Below are positions 48,300 to 58,475 of a stretch of DNA of 64,000 nucleotides, in pieces. The position numbers and the translations under genes were made by a program. Below the pieces are notes generated by a model. The model saw only the letters and a list, made by a program, of their open reading frames with translations. It was not told the origin of the DNA and did no database searches. Within the stretch, counting starts at the first letter, position 1. Each line of letters opens with the position of its first letter. The DNA is from Deltaproteobacteria bacterium (GTDB lineage: Bacteria; Desulfobacterota; JAFDED01): positions 1 to 64,000 of the forward strand of contig JAFDED010000017.1 of assembly GCA_019310535.1 (NCBI GenBank), read 5' to 3'.

Positions 48300-49706
48300 A
48301 TGATCGAACTGACAGCGGGTCTGGTGATATATTGTGTCCTGCTGGCGGTGATAGGATGGCTGGGCGGCCGAAAGACGCAAGGATTTACCGGATTCACGCT
48401 GGCTGACCGGAAGCTCGGCCTTATTGCCACCACATCGACACTGGCGGCCACATCCATCGGCGCGACCGCCACCATCGTTACCGCCATTTACGTTTACAAA
48501 AAGGGACTGGCCGGTGCGTGGATCGACTGGTCCGGGGCCATCGGTTTCCTGCTTCTGGCCGTTTTTCTGGCGCACCGCGTGCGGAAAATGGGGGTCATCA
48601 CCCTGCCCGAGATCGCGGGTGTATTTTATGGCCCCGTTGTACGTAGGATCGCCTCTTTCCTGGTAATACTGGCGGAACTCGCCTGGCTGGCGCTCCTGAT
48701 TCAAGCATCCCAATTGATCATTTCCTCCTTCGCCGGAGTGCCCCCCGTATATGTGACCATCGGCATCGCGCTCCTGTTCACCGCTTACACGTGCTGGGGA
48801 GGACAGCGAGCCGTGGCATGGAGCGATGTTCTCCAGCTTGGGGTGATGTTCCTGGGAATCGTGGTGGTGGGTGCCCCCATGGCGCTGAAACAGGCGGGAG
48901 GGCTGGCGGGTTTTCCGGACGGCTTCCTCTCCTTCCCCACCAGTCCCTCGGTCTCGGCCCTGAACATTTTCGAGATGTTCATCCTGCTGGGGTTAAGCCA
49001 CCTGGTAGGCTCGGACCTGTATGGGAAATTGCTCAGCGCGCGTGACGAGCGCACCGCCCGCATTGCGTCTGCCTGCGCCGGGGCTGTCAAATTCGTCTTC
49101 GGGGGAGCCGTCATTCTCATCGCCCTGGCGGCGGTGAAAATCATGCCGGGGCTGCCGAACCCTAACGCCATATTCCCCCAGATGATACTGATGATTCTTC
49201 CTTCGCCCCTGGACGGGGTGCTCCTGCTGGGGATGCTGGCAGCCATGATGTCCTCCGCTGACACCGTTCTCCTGACAGCGGCAACGACGTTCTGCAATGA
49301 TCTTGCGCCCGGAAAAAGCTCCGGAGGACAGCCCGGCCTTCGGGAGGTGCGGGTGGTGACCCTGCTGTTCGGCCTGACGGGGCTGCTGATCGCCCTGATC
49401 CTCCAGGACGTCATCGCCATCATGAAGCTCGGCTACACTATATTTGCCGCCGGCCTGATCATCCCGATCCTTGCGGGGTTTTATCGGCACCGCCTCCCCG
49501 TGACCCCTCTGGCAGGAGGATTGGCAATGGTGTTGGGGGGAGGCTGTGCGCTTGTATGGAGATGGGCGGGACAACCCTGGGTGAACCCGGTGGTCATGGG
49601 GACCGGGGCATCCTGCGCGGGCCTGCTCCTGGGGCTGCTGCTATCCAGGAATAAACTGGCGCGGGAAAAAATACATCCCGCCGATGGGACGGCTCAAACA
49701 GAATAA
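48300..49706 (+). CDS. sodium:solute symporter (SSS) family protein
   Basis: Multi-TM; GFTLADRKLGLIATTSTLAATSIGATATI, LGMLAAMMSSADTVLLTAATTFCNDL. Confidence 0.9.
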   Translation: MIELTAGLVIYCVLLAVIGWLGGRKTQGFTGFTLADRKLGLIATTSTLAATSIGATATIVTAIYVYKKGLAGAWIDWSGAIGFLLLAVFLAHRVRKMGVITLPEIAGVFYGPVVRRIASFLVILAELAWLALLIQASQLIISSFAGVPPVYVTIGIALLFTAYTCWGGQRAVAWSDVLQLGVMFLGIVVVGAPMALKQAGGLAGFPDGFLSFPTSPSVSALNIFEMFILLGLSHLVGSDLYGKLLSARDERTARIASACAGAVKFVFGGAVILIALAAVKIMPGLPNPNAIFPQMILMILPSPLDGVLLLGMLAAMMSSADTVLLTAATTFCNDLAPGKSSGGQPGLREVRVVTLLFGLTGLLIALILQDVIAIMKLGYTIFAAGLIIPILAGFYRHRLPVTPLAGGLAMVLGGGCALVWRWAGQPWVNPVVMGTGASCAGLLLGLLLSRNKLAREKIHPADGTAQTE

Positions 49707-49787
49707 TCTATGGACTCTCCCAGAGGCCCATCTTTTTACACGATTTTGTGCATCGTTCCTTCATCAAATTGTTATGCCGGCTCCATT

Positions 49788-50351
49788 TCAGAGAGAACAC
49801 TGGTAGTCCATCTGACGGCAAATCCTTTCTCTTGCCTCGCGACCCGCCATCTTCTCGCAAAGATAAAGGCCTAGATCAATAGAGGAGGCGACTTCTCTGG
49901 CAGTAATAATCTCATCTGCATCAACTATTTTCCGGTCCACAACAGAAGGACAAAACCTCCGGAGGTCATTAAAAGCGTTACGATGGGTGGTCGCTGTTTT
50001 CCCTGCCAGAAATTTCGCCGCACCCAGCAGGAGAGAACCGGTGCACACCGAGAGCTTAAACTTGCAAGGCTCAGCACTCCTGAGCCACTGGAGGAACCCG
50101 GCGTCCTCCACCAGCTTCCTTGTGCCGAAGCCGCCCGGAACGATGACCATGTCGTAGTCATGCAGGGGTTCGCCCACTCTGGTGGGTGTGAAGTGAAGCC
50201 CGGTGCTGTCCTTCACCTCTGCCGAATAAGCACAGACTTCCCACTCCAAATCAGGCTTAAAATCCATCGTCCTGAGCCTGGTTACGGGATCGTAGATACC
50301 GATAAAGTCCAGCGCGGTCATCCCCTCGAAAATGACGAATGCAATCTTCAT
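49788..50351 (-). CDS. DJ-1/PfpI family protein
   Basis: MKIAFVIFEGMTALDFIGIYDPVTRL; LSVCTGSLLLGAAKFLAGKTATTH. Confidence 0.93.
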   Translation of the reverse strand: MKIAFVIFEGMTALDFIGIYDPVTRLRTMDFKPDLEWEVCAYSAEVKDSTGLHFTPTRVGEPLHDYDMVIVPGGFGTRKLVEDAGFLQWLRSAEPCKFKLSVCTGSLLLGAAKFLAGKTATTHRNAFNDLRRFCPSVVDRKIVDADEIITAREVASSIDLGLYLCEKMAGREARERICRQMDYQCSL

Positions 50352-50840
50352 GGTCGCTTCCTAAAGATTGACTTGTTTGTGGTTCGTCCTTTCGTCCTTG
50401 TTAGCTTGAAAGGCATTACCGTTTGTCGTACCATATTCTTATACCCCCTTTTGGATTTTACGGTGCTGCCCGCTGGGCGATGATTATATCCCATCTAACC
50501 CATTAATCCAAGAGGGGTTTTTCGTTTTTCAAAGGTCCAATGTCTATTTTAGAGTATCAGGACTTTCTCCGATAATTTCACACGGATCCCCTGGAAATTT
50601 TGGAGTAACTCCTATTTTTTATTTCTTGACATTGACATTATATCATGAGCAAATAAATCATAAACTCATAAACTTCATTAAAAAATATTTTTATTCCTGT
50701 GGTGTTTGCCTTTTCTTATCACAAGGAAGGTGTTTTTATTCCTCACGCCATTATATGGCAAATGCTAAAGAGGTTCATGGTGTCTGAGGCGAGGGTTTAC
50801 AATTACCAGCAGGATCATCTCAAGCCTATGCCAACTATGT

Positions 50841-53027
50841 TTGATGGAGAAATGGGAAATGTATCGTGAGCATTGCGTGTCAAGGAATATGGGGCTTCTC
50901 ACACTCATAATCCTTCAATTCGGGTTAATCATCCTTTTTCCCGGAGCCGCCGGAGCTGAGCGGCAATGGCAGCGGATACGAGGTGGATTCCCTACTCAAA
51001 ATGCTGTATGGGGCGGCGGTCCGAACAACGTGTTTTCCATCGGGCGCGATGGAGCCACTCTGAAATACGACGGCCGATCATGGAGCATGGTTCATACCAG
51101 GACTGCCTACTGGCTTTATGGAATATGGGGCAGCTCGCCTACGGACGTGTTCGCAGTGGGTCAAGAGGGTGGAATCTTTCACTATGACGGCCAATCATGG
51201 AGCCGAATGAATAGCGGAACAATTTTTAATCTTTGGGGCATCTGGGGAACTTCACCCACTAATGTTTTCGCCGTAGGTGACTACGGTATGATCCTGCACT
51301 ATAACGGACAGGAGTGGAGCTGGATGACCAGTGGGACAGTCAGTGGGCTTGTCGGCATCTGGGGCAGCTCTTCAACCGATGTGTTTGCAGTGGGCACAGA
51401 GGGTGCTATTTTGCACTATGACGGCCAGTCGTGGAGCCAAATGGCCAGCGGGACGTCAAATACCCTTTATGGCGTCTGGGGCAGTTCTTCATCCGATGTG
51501 TTTGCAGTGGGCGACAACGGTACAATCCTCCACTATAACGGTCAATCATGGCGTTTTATGAGCAGCTGGACAGATAAAATTCTTCGAAGCATCTGGGGCG
51601 GTTCTTCATTCGATGTGTTTGTGGTGGGTGCTGAGGGCACTATCCTGCACTATAACGGACAGTCGTGGAGCCCGAATTACAGCGGGACGGAAAATTGGCT
51701 TTATGGCATCTGGGGAAGCTCCCGCAACGATGTTTTCGCAGTGGGCGATTCCGGCACCATACTCTATTATAACGGTAGATCGTGGAGCCGGATGAACAGC
51801 GATACGGCATATTTACTCTGGGAAATCACGGGCCTTTCTTTCACCGACGTAATCGCTGTGGGCGGGTACGGCACAATCCTGTATTACAACGGCCGAACAT
51901 GGAACCGGATAGACAGCGGAACGGAAAATTGGCTCTATGACGTCTGGGGAAGCCTGTCATCAGGTGTGCACGTGTTCATAGTTGGTGAATACGGTACCAT
52001 CCTTCACAATGAAGGTGTATCGTTGGTCCGGATGAATAGCGGGACGTCGAATCATTTATTGGGCGTCTGGGGCAGTTCGCCCGGTGATGTGTTTGCCGTT
52101 GGGAATGGCGGCACCATCCTGCACTACGACGGTCTCTCTTGGAGCATGATGAATAGTGGGACGGAAAGTAATTTACTGGCCGTCTGGGGCAGTTCCGCTT
52201 CGGATGTGTTCGCGGTCGGCAATGGCGGAGCCATCCTTCATTATGACGGCCGGGTATGGAGCCGGATGAACAGCGGGACAGCAAACGATATTTTGAGCGT
52301 CTGGGGCAGCTCTTCCTCCGATGTGTTCGCGGTCGGCACCTATGGCACCATCCTGCACTATAACGGCCTGTCCTGGTCCCAGATGTACAGCGGGACGAAT
52401 AGCTGGCTGGGAGATATCTGCGGCAGCTCGGCCGCTGACGTTTACGCGGTCGGCGGGTACGGGCAAATATGGCATTATAACGGATCATACTGGTCAAGCA
52501 GCATAGACCCGTCAGTTGCACAATATAATTCTCTGTATGGCATCTGGACAGCGCCGGGGGGAGATATTTATGTTGTTGGAGACGCTGAGACCGCACTCCG
52601 GTATGGTGAGAGGGATGAAGACCCTGTAGATCCATCTCAACATGCAGGATCGGAAGGAGTGCGGCCAGCGCTGAGCCTCGACTTCCCCAATGGATCTACA
52701 CCTTCCGCCGGGCAGTTCTTTAACGTCAACGCCTGGATCTATGGTGCCAGGAACCAGGTATTGGATCTCTTTTTCTGCTTTCGGTTGCCCGATGGGAACC
52801 TCTATTACTTCGCCGACGCCGGTGCCCGCCTCGGCGGGCCCAACGAGCGTATACCCTTTTATGCCAACCAACGGATCACCAGCGACCAGAGCGTCTACAT
52901 GCTTATCTGGCCGGTCATGGTGCCGGAGGGCGCTACCGGGGAGTACCCGCTCTACTTCAGCGTGGCCCGGCCCGGCAGTGCGGAAGACCTCTCCCGGACG
53001 CAGGATGTACTCAGGATACAGCCGTGA
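50841..53027 (+). CDS. secreted repeat protein (predicted beta-propeller, ~14 repeats) with C-terminal domain
   Basis: Signal peptide; repeats of IWGSSxxDVFAVGxxGTILHYNGQSWSxMxSGTxxxLxG, ~42 aa each. Confidence 0.85.
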   Translation: MMEKWEMYREHCVSRNMGLLTLIILQFGLIILFPGAAGAERQWQRIRGGFPTQNAVWGGGPNNVFSIGRDGATLKYDGRSWSMVHTRTAYWLYGIWGSSPTDVFAVGQEGGIFHYDGQSWSRMNSGTIFNLWGIWGTSPTNVFAVGDYGMILHYNGQEWSWMTSGTVSGLVGIWGSSSTDVFAVGTEGAILHYDGQSWSQMASGTSNTLYGVWGSSSSDVFAVGDNGTILHYNGQSWRFMSSWTDKILRSIWGGSSFDVFVVGAEGTILHYNGQSWSPNYSGTENWLYGIWGSSRNDVFAVGDSGTILYYNGRSWSRMNSDTAYLLWEITGLSFTDVIAVGGYGTILYYNGRTWNRIDSGTENWLYDVWGSLSSGVHVFIVGEYGTILHNEGVSLVRMNSGTSNHLLGVWGSSPGDVFAVGNGGTILHYDGLSWSMMNSGTESNLLAVWGSSASDVFAVGNGGAILHYDGRVWSRMNSGTANDILSVWGSSSSDVFAVGTYGTILHYNGLSWSQMYSGTNSWLGDICGSSAADVYAVGGYGQIWHYNGSYWSSSIDPSVAQYNSLYGIWTAPGGDIYVVGDAETALRYGERDEDPVDPSQHAGSEGVRPALSLDFPNGSTPSAGQFFNVNAWIYGARNQVLDLFFCFRLPDGNLYYFADAGARLGGPNERIPFYANQRITSDQSVYMLIWPVMVPEGATGEYPLYFSVARPGSAEDLSRTQDVLRIQP

Positions 53028-53190
53028 AAGGCAAGCGCCCTGGTCTATGTTTGTAAGCGCTTGCAAGGACATTGCAATTAACCGCGTTATTTGCTATTAT
53101 CAGACTGCCCGTTGATTTGCTTGATTTCAGGTAATTCCGCAACGCAATAAAAGAATAAAACAAACCACATGTCTTGGAAGGAGGAAGTCC

Positions 53191-54138
53191 ATGGATAGAA
53201 AGAATATTGTAATCATCGCCAGTATAATGATGGCGGTGATTTTTTCTGTTTGCTCCGCCACTGCTGAGGAACCGGTGGCGACCACATTCTCCTATGGCGC
53301 GCAGTGGGGCCTCACTGGAAAGCCCGCTCTTGTGAAGCGGCTGGAGGCAAATTATCGTGTCATGGGAAATCAGGTCTCAAGTATATTTTTTGAGGATTAT
53401 GGCATGAGCAGGGATTGGAATACTACCTCCATGACTCCCGTGGATGTGACCAATGTGTTTACCTCCGGGGCCCGCAAGATTTACTGCTGGAACTCGGTGA
53501 GCCAGGTCGCCCCCGGAACCACTGTTACCTTTAATTGGTTCAGTCCCCGTGGGACATTGGTGGAGTCCACCAGCGAAACGCTTCCATGGTCAGGCTATGG
53601 ATGGGTAACAAGCGTGCTGGACCTGGAGAGCGCAAGCAGAATCCTGGGTGATCACCCCGGACAACTCGGCGACATCGAGGGCGAGGAGAGAACCGTCTCG
53701 GCACTCTCCGGCATCTGGCATGTGGATGTGGAAGTTGACAATGAAGTCATCCATCAGCAGACCTTTGCTATAGATTCTATACTCCCCATTTTAGAACGAC
53801 CAAGGATAAGCCGCGGCGGTTTTACGGTGCGCGATTCAGGCGTGGTCACAATAGGCTCCTCCACGATGTCGGCGGACCTTGTGAGTTCCATATTCTCCCG
53901 CGCCCAGGTCAGGGTAGAGGACGCCAATGGTGCTACCATCTGGATTCCCATCGGGAACCTGGCCCAGTCCGGGGAAAGAATAACAGAAAACAACGAAAGA
54001 GAAGTCTCCCACGAGATTAACATCCCGGTGGGCATTGTTCCCCAGGGACGGTTTTCCGCTGACCTGATCAAAATTATCAGCAGGGACAGGAGCCAAGGCG
54101 GAAACATAAGTGTCTGGCCGAATTTCGAAGTGCAGTGA
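53191..54138 (+). CDS. secreted hypothetical protein
   Basis: Signal peptide VIIASIMMAVIFSVCSATAEE; gaaggaggaag Shine-Dalgarno; beta-rich. Confidence 0.65.
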   Translation: MDRKNIVIIASIMMAVIFSVCSATAEEPVATTFSYGAQWGLTGKPALVKRLEANYRVMGNQVSSIFFEDYGMSRDWNTTSMTPVDVTNVFTSGARKIYCWNSVSQVAPGTTVTFNWFSPRGTLVESTSETLPWSGYGWVTSVLDLESASRILGDHPGQLGDIEGEERTVSALSGIWHVDVEVDNEVIHQQTFAIDSILPILERPRISRGGFTVRDSGVVTIGSSTMSADLVSSIFSRAQVRVEDANGATIWIPIGNLAQSGERITENNEREVSHEINIPVGIVPQGRFSADLIKIISRDRSQGGNISVWPNFEVQ

Positions 54139-54692
54139 GGTGCAGGAAGCTATCAGTTGTGTGTTTGCTGATACATGTAACCACCATGATTACCTTGGGC
54201 GGGACCCGGGAGGGAATTACACGACACTGATCCTTGACGATGATCCGGCGGGGAGTGCAACATCGATCTCGCAGCTCATCGAGTACTTGATTGCGGCAGG
54301 AAAACAGTATAATAAAGGTTTAAGGAAAGGGCGGGGGCCAAAGCAACGGAAAACTGTTCTCAGATGATGGTTCGAAATGGTTATTCTTCTTCTCCCGGAG
54401 AACAGGCTCCCTACTTCAAAAGCGCCCTTTCCACGGCCCTGATATTCTCCTGTTTGACGTAATAGGGCAGGAAGTTCGCGCTGGCCCGGATGCAGCGTCC
54501 TCCTCGCATATAACGTGGATCTGCCTTTTCAGCTCCTCCGCGGATTCCGCCGCGGGTTCCGTGCGTAATCGTCTATTGCAGTCATTAGAGAGGAAATTTT
54601 CGACTCGAGTAACTCAATATGGAATCTCCCCTTCAAGCACGTCAAGAACTCGCTCTCGCGACGTCATACCTATGGTTCAACTCCTGAGCAGG

Positions 54693-56012
54693 TTATCTGC
54701 CGAAAACCAGATTTCCCGGCGCGGTCACCACCCACGGGAAAAAGATTGTCACAAAAACGACAGCAATCAAAACCAGATAGAAAGGCAAAAGCTCCCGAAG
54801 CAATCTGGTTGCAGGCAAGCCTGAGATTGTGGACACCAGGTAGAGATTGATTCCCACAGGTGGCGTAAGCGTCCCTAAGAGCAGGGCCAGGGTCACCATA
54901 ACAAAAAAGTGAACCAGGTTATAACCCGCTTCTTGAACCAGAGGTAAGAGCACAGGCACAACAAGCATCAAAGCAGGGGTTGTGCTGAGAAAACATCCAA
55001 GCACAAACAAGCCCAGCGCGATGATCATCATGATCACCAACGGATTCTGGCTGAGCCCCATGAGAAAACCGATCACCTTCTGGGGAATTTGCTCCCTGGT
55101 CAGGATGAAATTGTAAAAACGGGCCAGCGCGATGATGAACATGATGACCCCGGTATGAAGCGTGACATCAAGACATATTTTAGGCAACTTTTTGAAATCA
55201 ATCGAACGATAAACCAGCCAACCCACCATAAACCCGTAAACCACGGCAATACCCGCCGCCTCGATGGGGGTAAAAATCCCGGAGAAGATCCCCCCCAGGA
55301 TGATGACAATGGTCATCAAACCGAGAATGGCGTCTTTGAAAGCGTTCCATCGCTCCATCCATGATGCCTTCGGTTGAGTCGGGTACCTCCTTCTGAAAGC
55401 TATAGCGTAACTGAGGGCCATGAGGAGAAGGCCGAAGAGGATGCCGGGAATCATGCCGCCCAAAAACATGCGGCCGACGCTTGTTGAGGACAGGGCCGCA
55501 CAGATGATCATCGGGACAGAAGGGGGGATAATAGGGCCTATTACAGCAGAACTCACTGTTACCGCAGCCGAGAACTCTTTGTCGTATCCTTCTTTTACCA
55601 TGGCCGGAATCAGAACGGAGCCCAGACCCGCCGTGTCGGCCACGGCTTCTCCAGACATTCCCGCGAAAATCATGGAGGCAAGCACATTCACCAGCGCGAG
55701 CCCTCCTCGTAAATGTCCAACAAAGGCGTTGCAGAGTCGAATGATGCGGTGGCTCATCCCTGCCTCGTTCATGAGATGGGCGGCGAACATGAATAAAGGA
55801 ATTGCGATGAGAACGTATATCATGGCGCCTTCGGTCATGAACTGTGCTACGATCATGAAAGGAATTCCCTGCTGGATTATGTAAATCCCACCGATAATAA
55901 GCATGGCGATGGCGATGGGCAGTCCCAGGAACATTGTCAAAAGAAGGCCAACAATTAAAAAGGCGACCATGGGCATTCCTTCCTGAAGGATGAGATTATT
56001 TCTTCCACTCAT
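54693..56012 (-). CDS. dctM: TRAP transporter large permease
   Basis: FLGLPIAIAMLIIGGIY, SGEAVADTAGLGSVLIPAMVKEGYDKEFSAAVTVSSAVIGPIIPPSVPMI. Confidence 0.95.
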   Translation of the reverse strand: MSGRNNLILQEGMPMVAFLIVGLLLTMFLGLPIAIAMLIIGGIYIIQQGIPFMIVAQFMTEGAMIYVLIAIPLFMFAAHLMNEAGMSHRIIRLCNAFVGHLRGGLALVNVLASMIFAGMSGEAVADTAGLGSVLIPAMVKEGYDKEFSAAVTVSSAVIGPIIPPSVPMIICAALSSTSVGRMFLGGMIPGILFGLLLMALSYAIAFRRRYPTQPKASWMERWNAFKDAILGLMTIVIILGGIFSGIFTPIEAAGIAVVYGFMVGWLVYRSIDFKKLPKICLDVTLHTGVIMFIIALARFYNFILTREQIPQKVIGFLMGLSQNPLVIMMIIALGLFVLGCFLSTTPALMLVVPVLLPLVQEAGYNLVHFFVMVTLALLLGTLTPPVGINLYLVSTISGLPATRLLRELLPFYLVLIAVVFVTIFFPWVVTAPGNLVFGR

Positions 56013-56475
56013 CCAATATTTTTTTTCCGGTCATGATGATCATGAACAATAGTGCTATGGGAAGAACAATATAAATCCAGAAGTAGCTGAGGAGAAGGAT
56101 GTCGGTCTGCTGATCCCTGCTATATATGCTGAGTTTTATACCAAAAATCATGACAATGACCAGTACCACCATGATGATGATGTCACTAAAGCTCCGCCAT
56201 ATCTTCAATATCCGCCGGTGTTTTGCGCCAAGAATGGTCTCAAGAAGCTCAACGTTGATGTGGCCTCCTCTGTGGGCCGCCAGCGCCGCCCCAAAATAAG
56301 TAAGACAAAGCATCAAAAACATGATCACTTCATCGGACCAAACAATGGGATTGTTGAGAACATAACGGAAGAATACCTTGAAAAACACCACCAAGGTGAG
56401 ACCAATGACCAGGCCCAGACACAACCATTGGAGAAATGTCACTAATGCCTGAAATATATATTCTGTTTTTCTCAT
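55996..56475 (-). CDS. dctQ: TRAP transporter small permease
   Basis: Four TM, FFRYVLNNPIVWSDEVIMFLMLCLTYFGAALAAHRGGHINVELL. Confidence 0.92.
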   Translation of the reverse strand: MRKTEYIFQALVTFLQWLCLGLVIGLTLVVFFKVFFRYVLNNPIVWSDEVIMFLMLCLTYFGAALAAHRGGHINVELLETILGAKHRRILKIWRSFSDIIIMVVLVIVMIFGIKLSIYSRDQQTDILLLSYFWIYIVLPIALLFMIIMTGKKILDEWKK

Positions 56476-56492
56476 CAGCGCGCCTTAAACGG

Positions 56493-56521
56493 TTCCCCGG
56501 GGGCGCCATGCCCCCGGGGAA
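56493..56521 (-). promoter_or_regulatory. intercistronic hairpin between dctP and dctQ
   Basis: TTCCCCGGGGGC-GCCAT-GCCCCCGGGGAA, perfect 12-bp stem, 5-nt loop. Confidence 0.8.
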
Positions 56522-56528
56522 GAGAGAG

Positions 56529-57518
56529 CTATTTCACTTTCTGTATACGATAGAAGAGTTCCTCGGTGCCGGGCCAATTTTTAGCGATCTCAGGGATTTT
56601 CTTGAACAGGGCTTTCTGAAAGGCTGCGGTGTCCGTTTTGACGAATTCCATCCCGCCATTCTTAAGCTTATTCAAATAATCTTCCTCCAATTCCGCAACC
56701 AGTTTGTTGTTATATGCGCCCGCTTCGTTGGCTGCTTCCTGCAGGGCTTTCTGATGTACTGGTTTCAAAGATTTCCACAACCTGAGGTTAATGGCTATAA
56801 ATTGCGTTCCGTATGTGTGGTAGGTGAGGTTCAGATATTTAGCCACCTCGTAAATTGAATAATTAAAGAAGTAATCGATGGGCAACTCTGCCCCGTCAGC
56901 CACCCCCTGCTGGATGGCCACATACATCTCGTTGAGAGGAATCTTAACAGGGCTGGCGCCCAGGGCCTTAAATCCGGCGATTGGGGGGAGTGCGCCGGCC
57001 CTTACCTTATAACCCTTTAAGTCGTTCAGGGCCCGGATGGGTTTTGTCCCGCCGATATGGCGGACCATGCGGTCCCAGTCCTGGGCCAGCATAAGGATGC
57101 CGGTCCTTTTTGCCATGTCTTCCTTCAGCTCTCTCCCAATATCACCGGCTACAACTTTCCGAATGTGCTCTTGAGAACGAAAGACGTAAGGAACCTGCAT
57201 CATCATGTAGTTCGTATTAATGTAGCCAATTCCGCCCAGGCCCATAGTCAGGAGATCCTGAGCGCCCATTTTGAGGGATTCGGCCATCTGGCGGTTTTTC
57301 CCTAATTGATTGGCCGGGAAAACCTGGATCTCAAGATCACCATCGGTTTTCTTTGCCACCAGTTTTGCAAATAAAAGGGCCGCCCTTCCGGTGGGTTGTT
57401 CCTGTTTAGCATTGTGCCCGTATTTGAGAATGCGCTTCCCCTCGGCCTGTACCGCAAATATGAGGGAAAAGATCATCGCCAATACCAGCGCCATTAACCA
57501 ATAACCTTGTCTTTTCAT
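56529..57518 (-). CDS. dctP: TRAP transporter substrate-binding protein
   Basis: Signal peptide, RILKYGHNAKQEQPTGRAALLFAKLVAKKTDGDLEIQVFPANQLGKNRQMAESLKMGAQDL. Confidence 0.94.
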   Translation of the reverse strand: MKRQGYWLMALVLAMIFSLIFAVQAEGKRILKYGHNAKQEQPTGRAALLFAKLVAKKTDGDLEIQVFPANQLGKNRQMAESLKMGAQDLLTMGLGGIGYINTNYMMMQVPYVFRSQEHIRKVVAGDIGRELKEDMAKRTGILMLAQDWDRMVRHIGGTKPIRALNDLKGYKVRAGALPPIAGFKALGASPVKIPLNEMYVAIQQGVADGAELPIDYFFNYSIYEVAKYLNLTYHTYGTQFIAINLRLWKSLKPVHQKALQEAANEAGAYNNKLVAELEEDYLNKLKNGGMEFVKTDTAAFQKALFKKIPEIAKNWPGTEELFYRIQKVK

Positions 57519-57748
57519 GATGACCTCCTTAAATGTTGGATTTGCCCACGTCTGAGCACAATGTCGGATCTTTCGACAAAACTTTTTCATGGATTAAACT
57601 ATACAACTATACAATAGATAGCTGTGATTTACGTAATTGTCATGCAGGCGATGCACCCGCGGAGCATGAAAATGGTGATGGCTTACGGAACTTCAACGCC
57701 TCCCTCTTCCCATTTCAGGGGGAACGGGTGGAGGTGAGAGGGGATTTT

Positions 57749-57776
57749 GTAGGGGCACATCGCGATGCGCCCCTAC
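57749..57776. repeat. REP-like near-perfect palindrome
   Basis: GTAGGGGCACATCG|CGATGCGCCCCTAC, 14-bp arms with one mismatch. Confidence 0.75.
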
Positions 57777-58475
57777 GTTGGAACCGTCTCACAGTGAAAC
57801 TTTCCCGCAAGAGGAGGCAAGGGGACAATAATTCAATGGTATTTTGGACACAGCCAATGTCACCGTCATGAGATATTTTCTACGTAATGAAAGGAAAGAT
57901 TCCGTTTTAATGCCGCGTTTATCACTCAATAGAGGAGGCGACCAAGAACGGAACCAGTGGATAGTGACAGTCCTCAGCACTGCCTCCTTTCCGACGCCCG
58001 TGCGGTTGATCTCAAATTATGAGGCCAGCTTCCCCTCAAGTGGCCCTCGGTCGATGGACTTTAAATTGGTGAAGCTGATAACCTGCTTTATTTTTCTTGC
58101 GAGTTCCTCATAGACTATTTGTTTGGAAGAAGATGGAATATATGCTCTCGCTTGCTTTTGTTATTTAAACTTATGCCTTTCCTACTTTTGTTTGTCAAGA
58201 AAGATTTTGAAAGGTAGGGGTGACATAATCATATTGCATTAACACACATGAAATTCAATCTTGACATGGATACAGAAAGCCGATAAGGTAAAACTAATAT
58301 GTACCTCAGAACATGGAATGAATTAAGACAGCATGAGAAACATGCCCCTTTGTGAAAGAGCAAACCAGACATGAACGCTCCTCCCGGGTCTGCCTTATGA
58401 GTGGCCGGAAGATTTCATTCATTAGTATTTCACAGACGGGAGACGGGATAAAATCGCAAAATCGCCTTTTCTATA

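Noticed and set aside
50966-52506. Several short ORFs in alternate frames within the repeat-protein gene
   Set aside because: Periodic shadow ORFs produced by the tandem coding repeats.
54561-54824. 87-aa + strand ORF
   Set aside because: Runs antisense into the 3' end of dctM; composition not protein-like.
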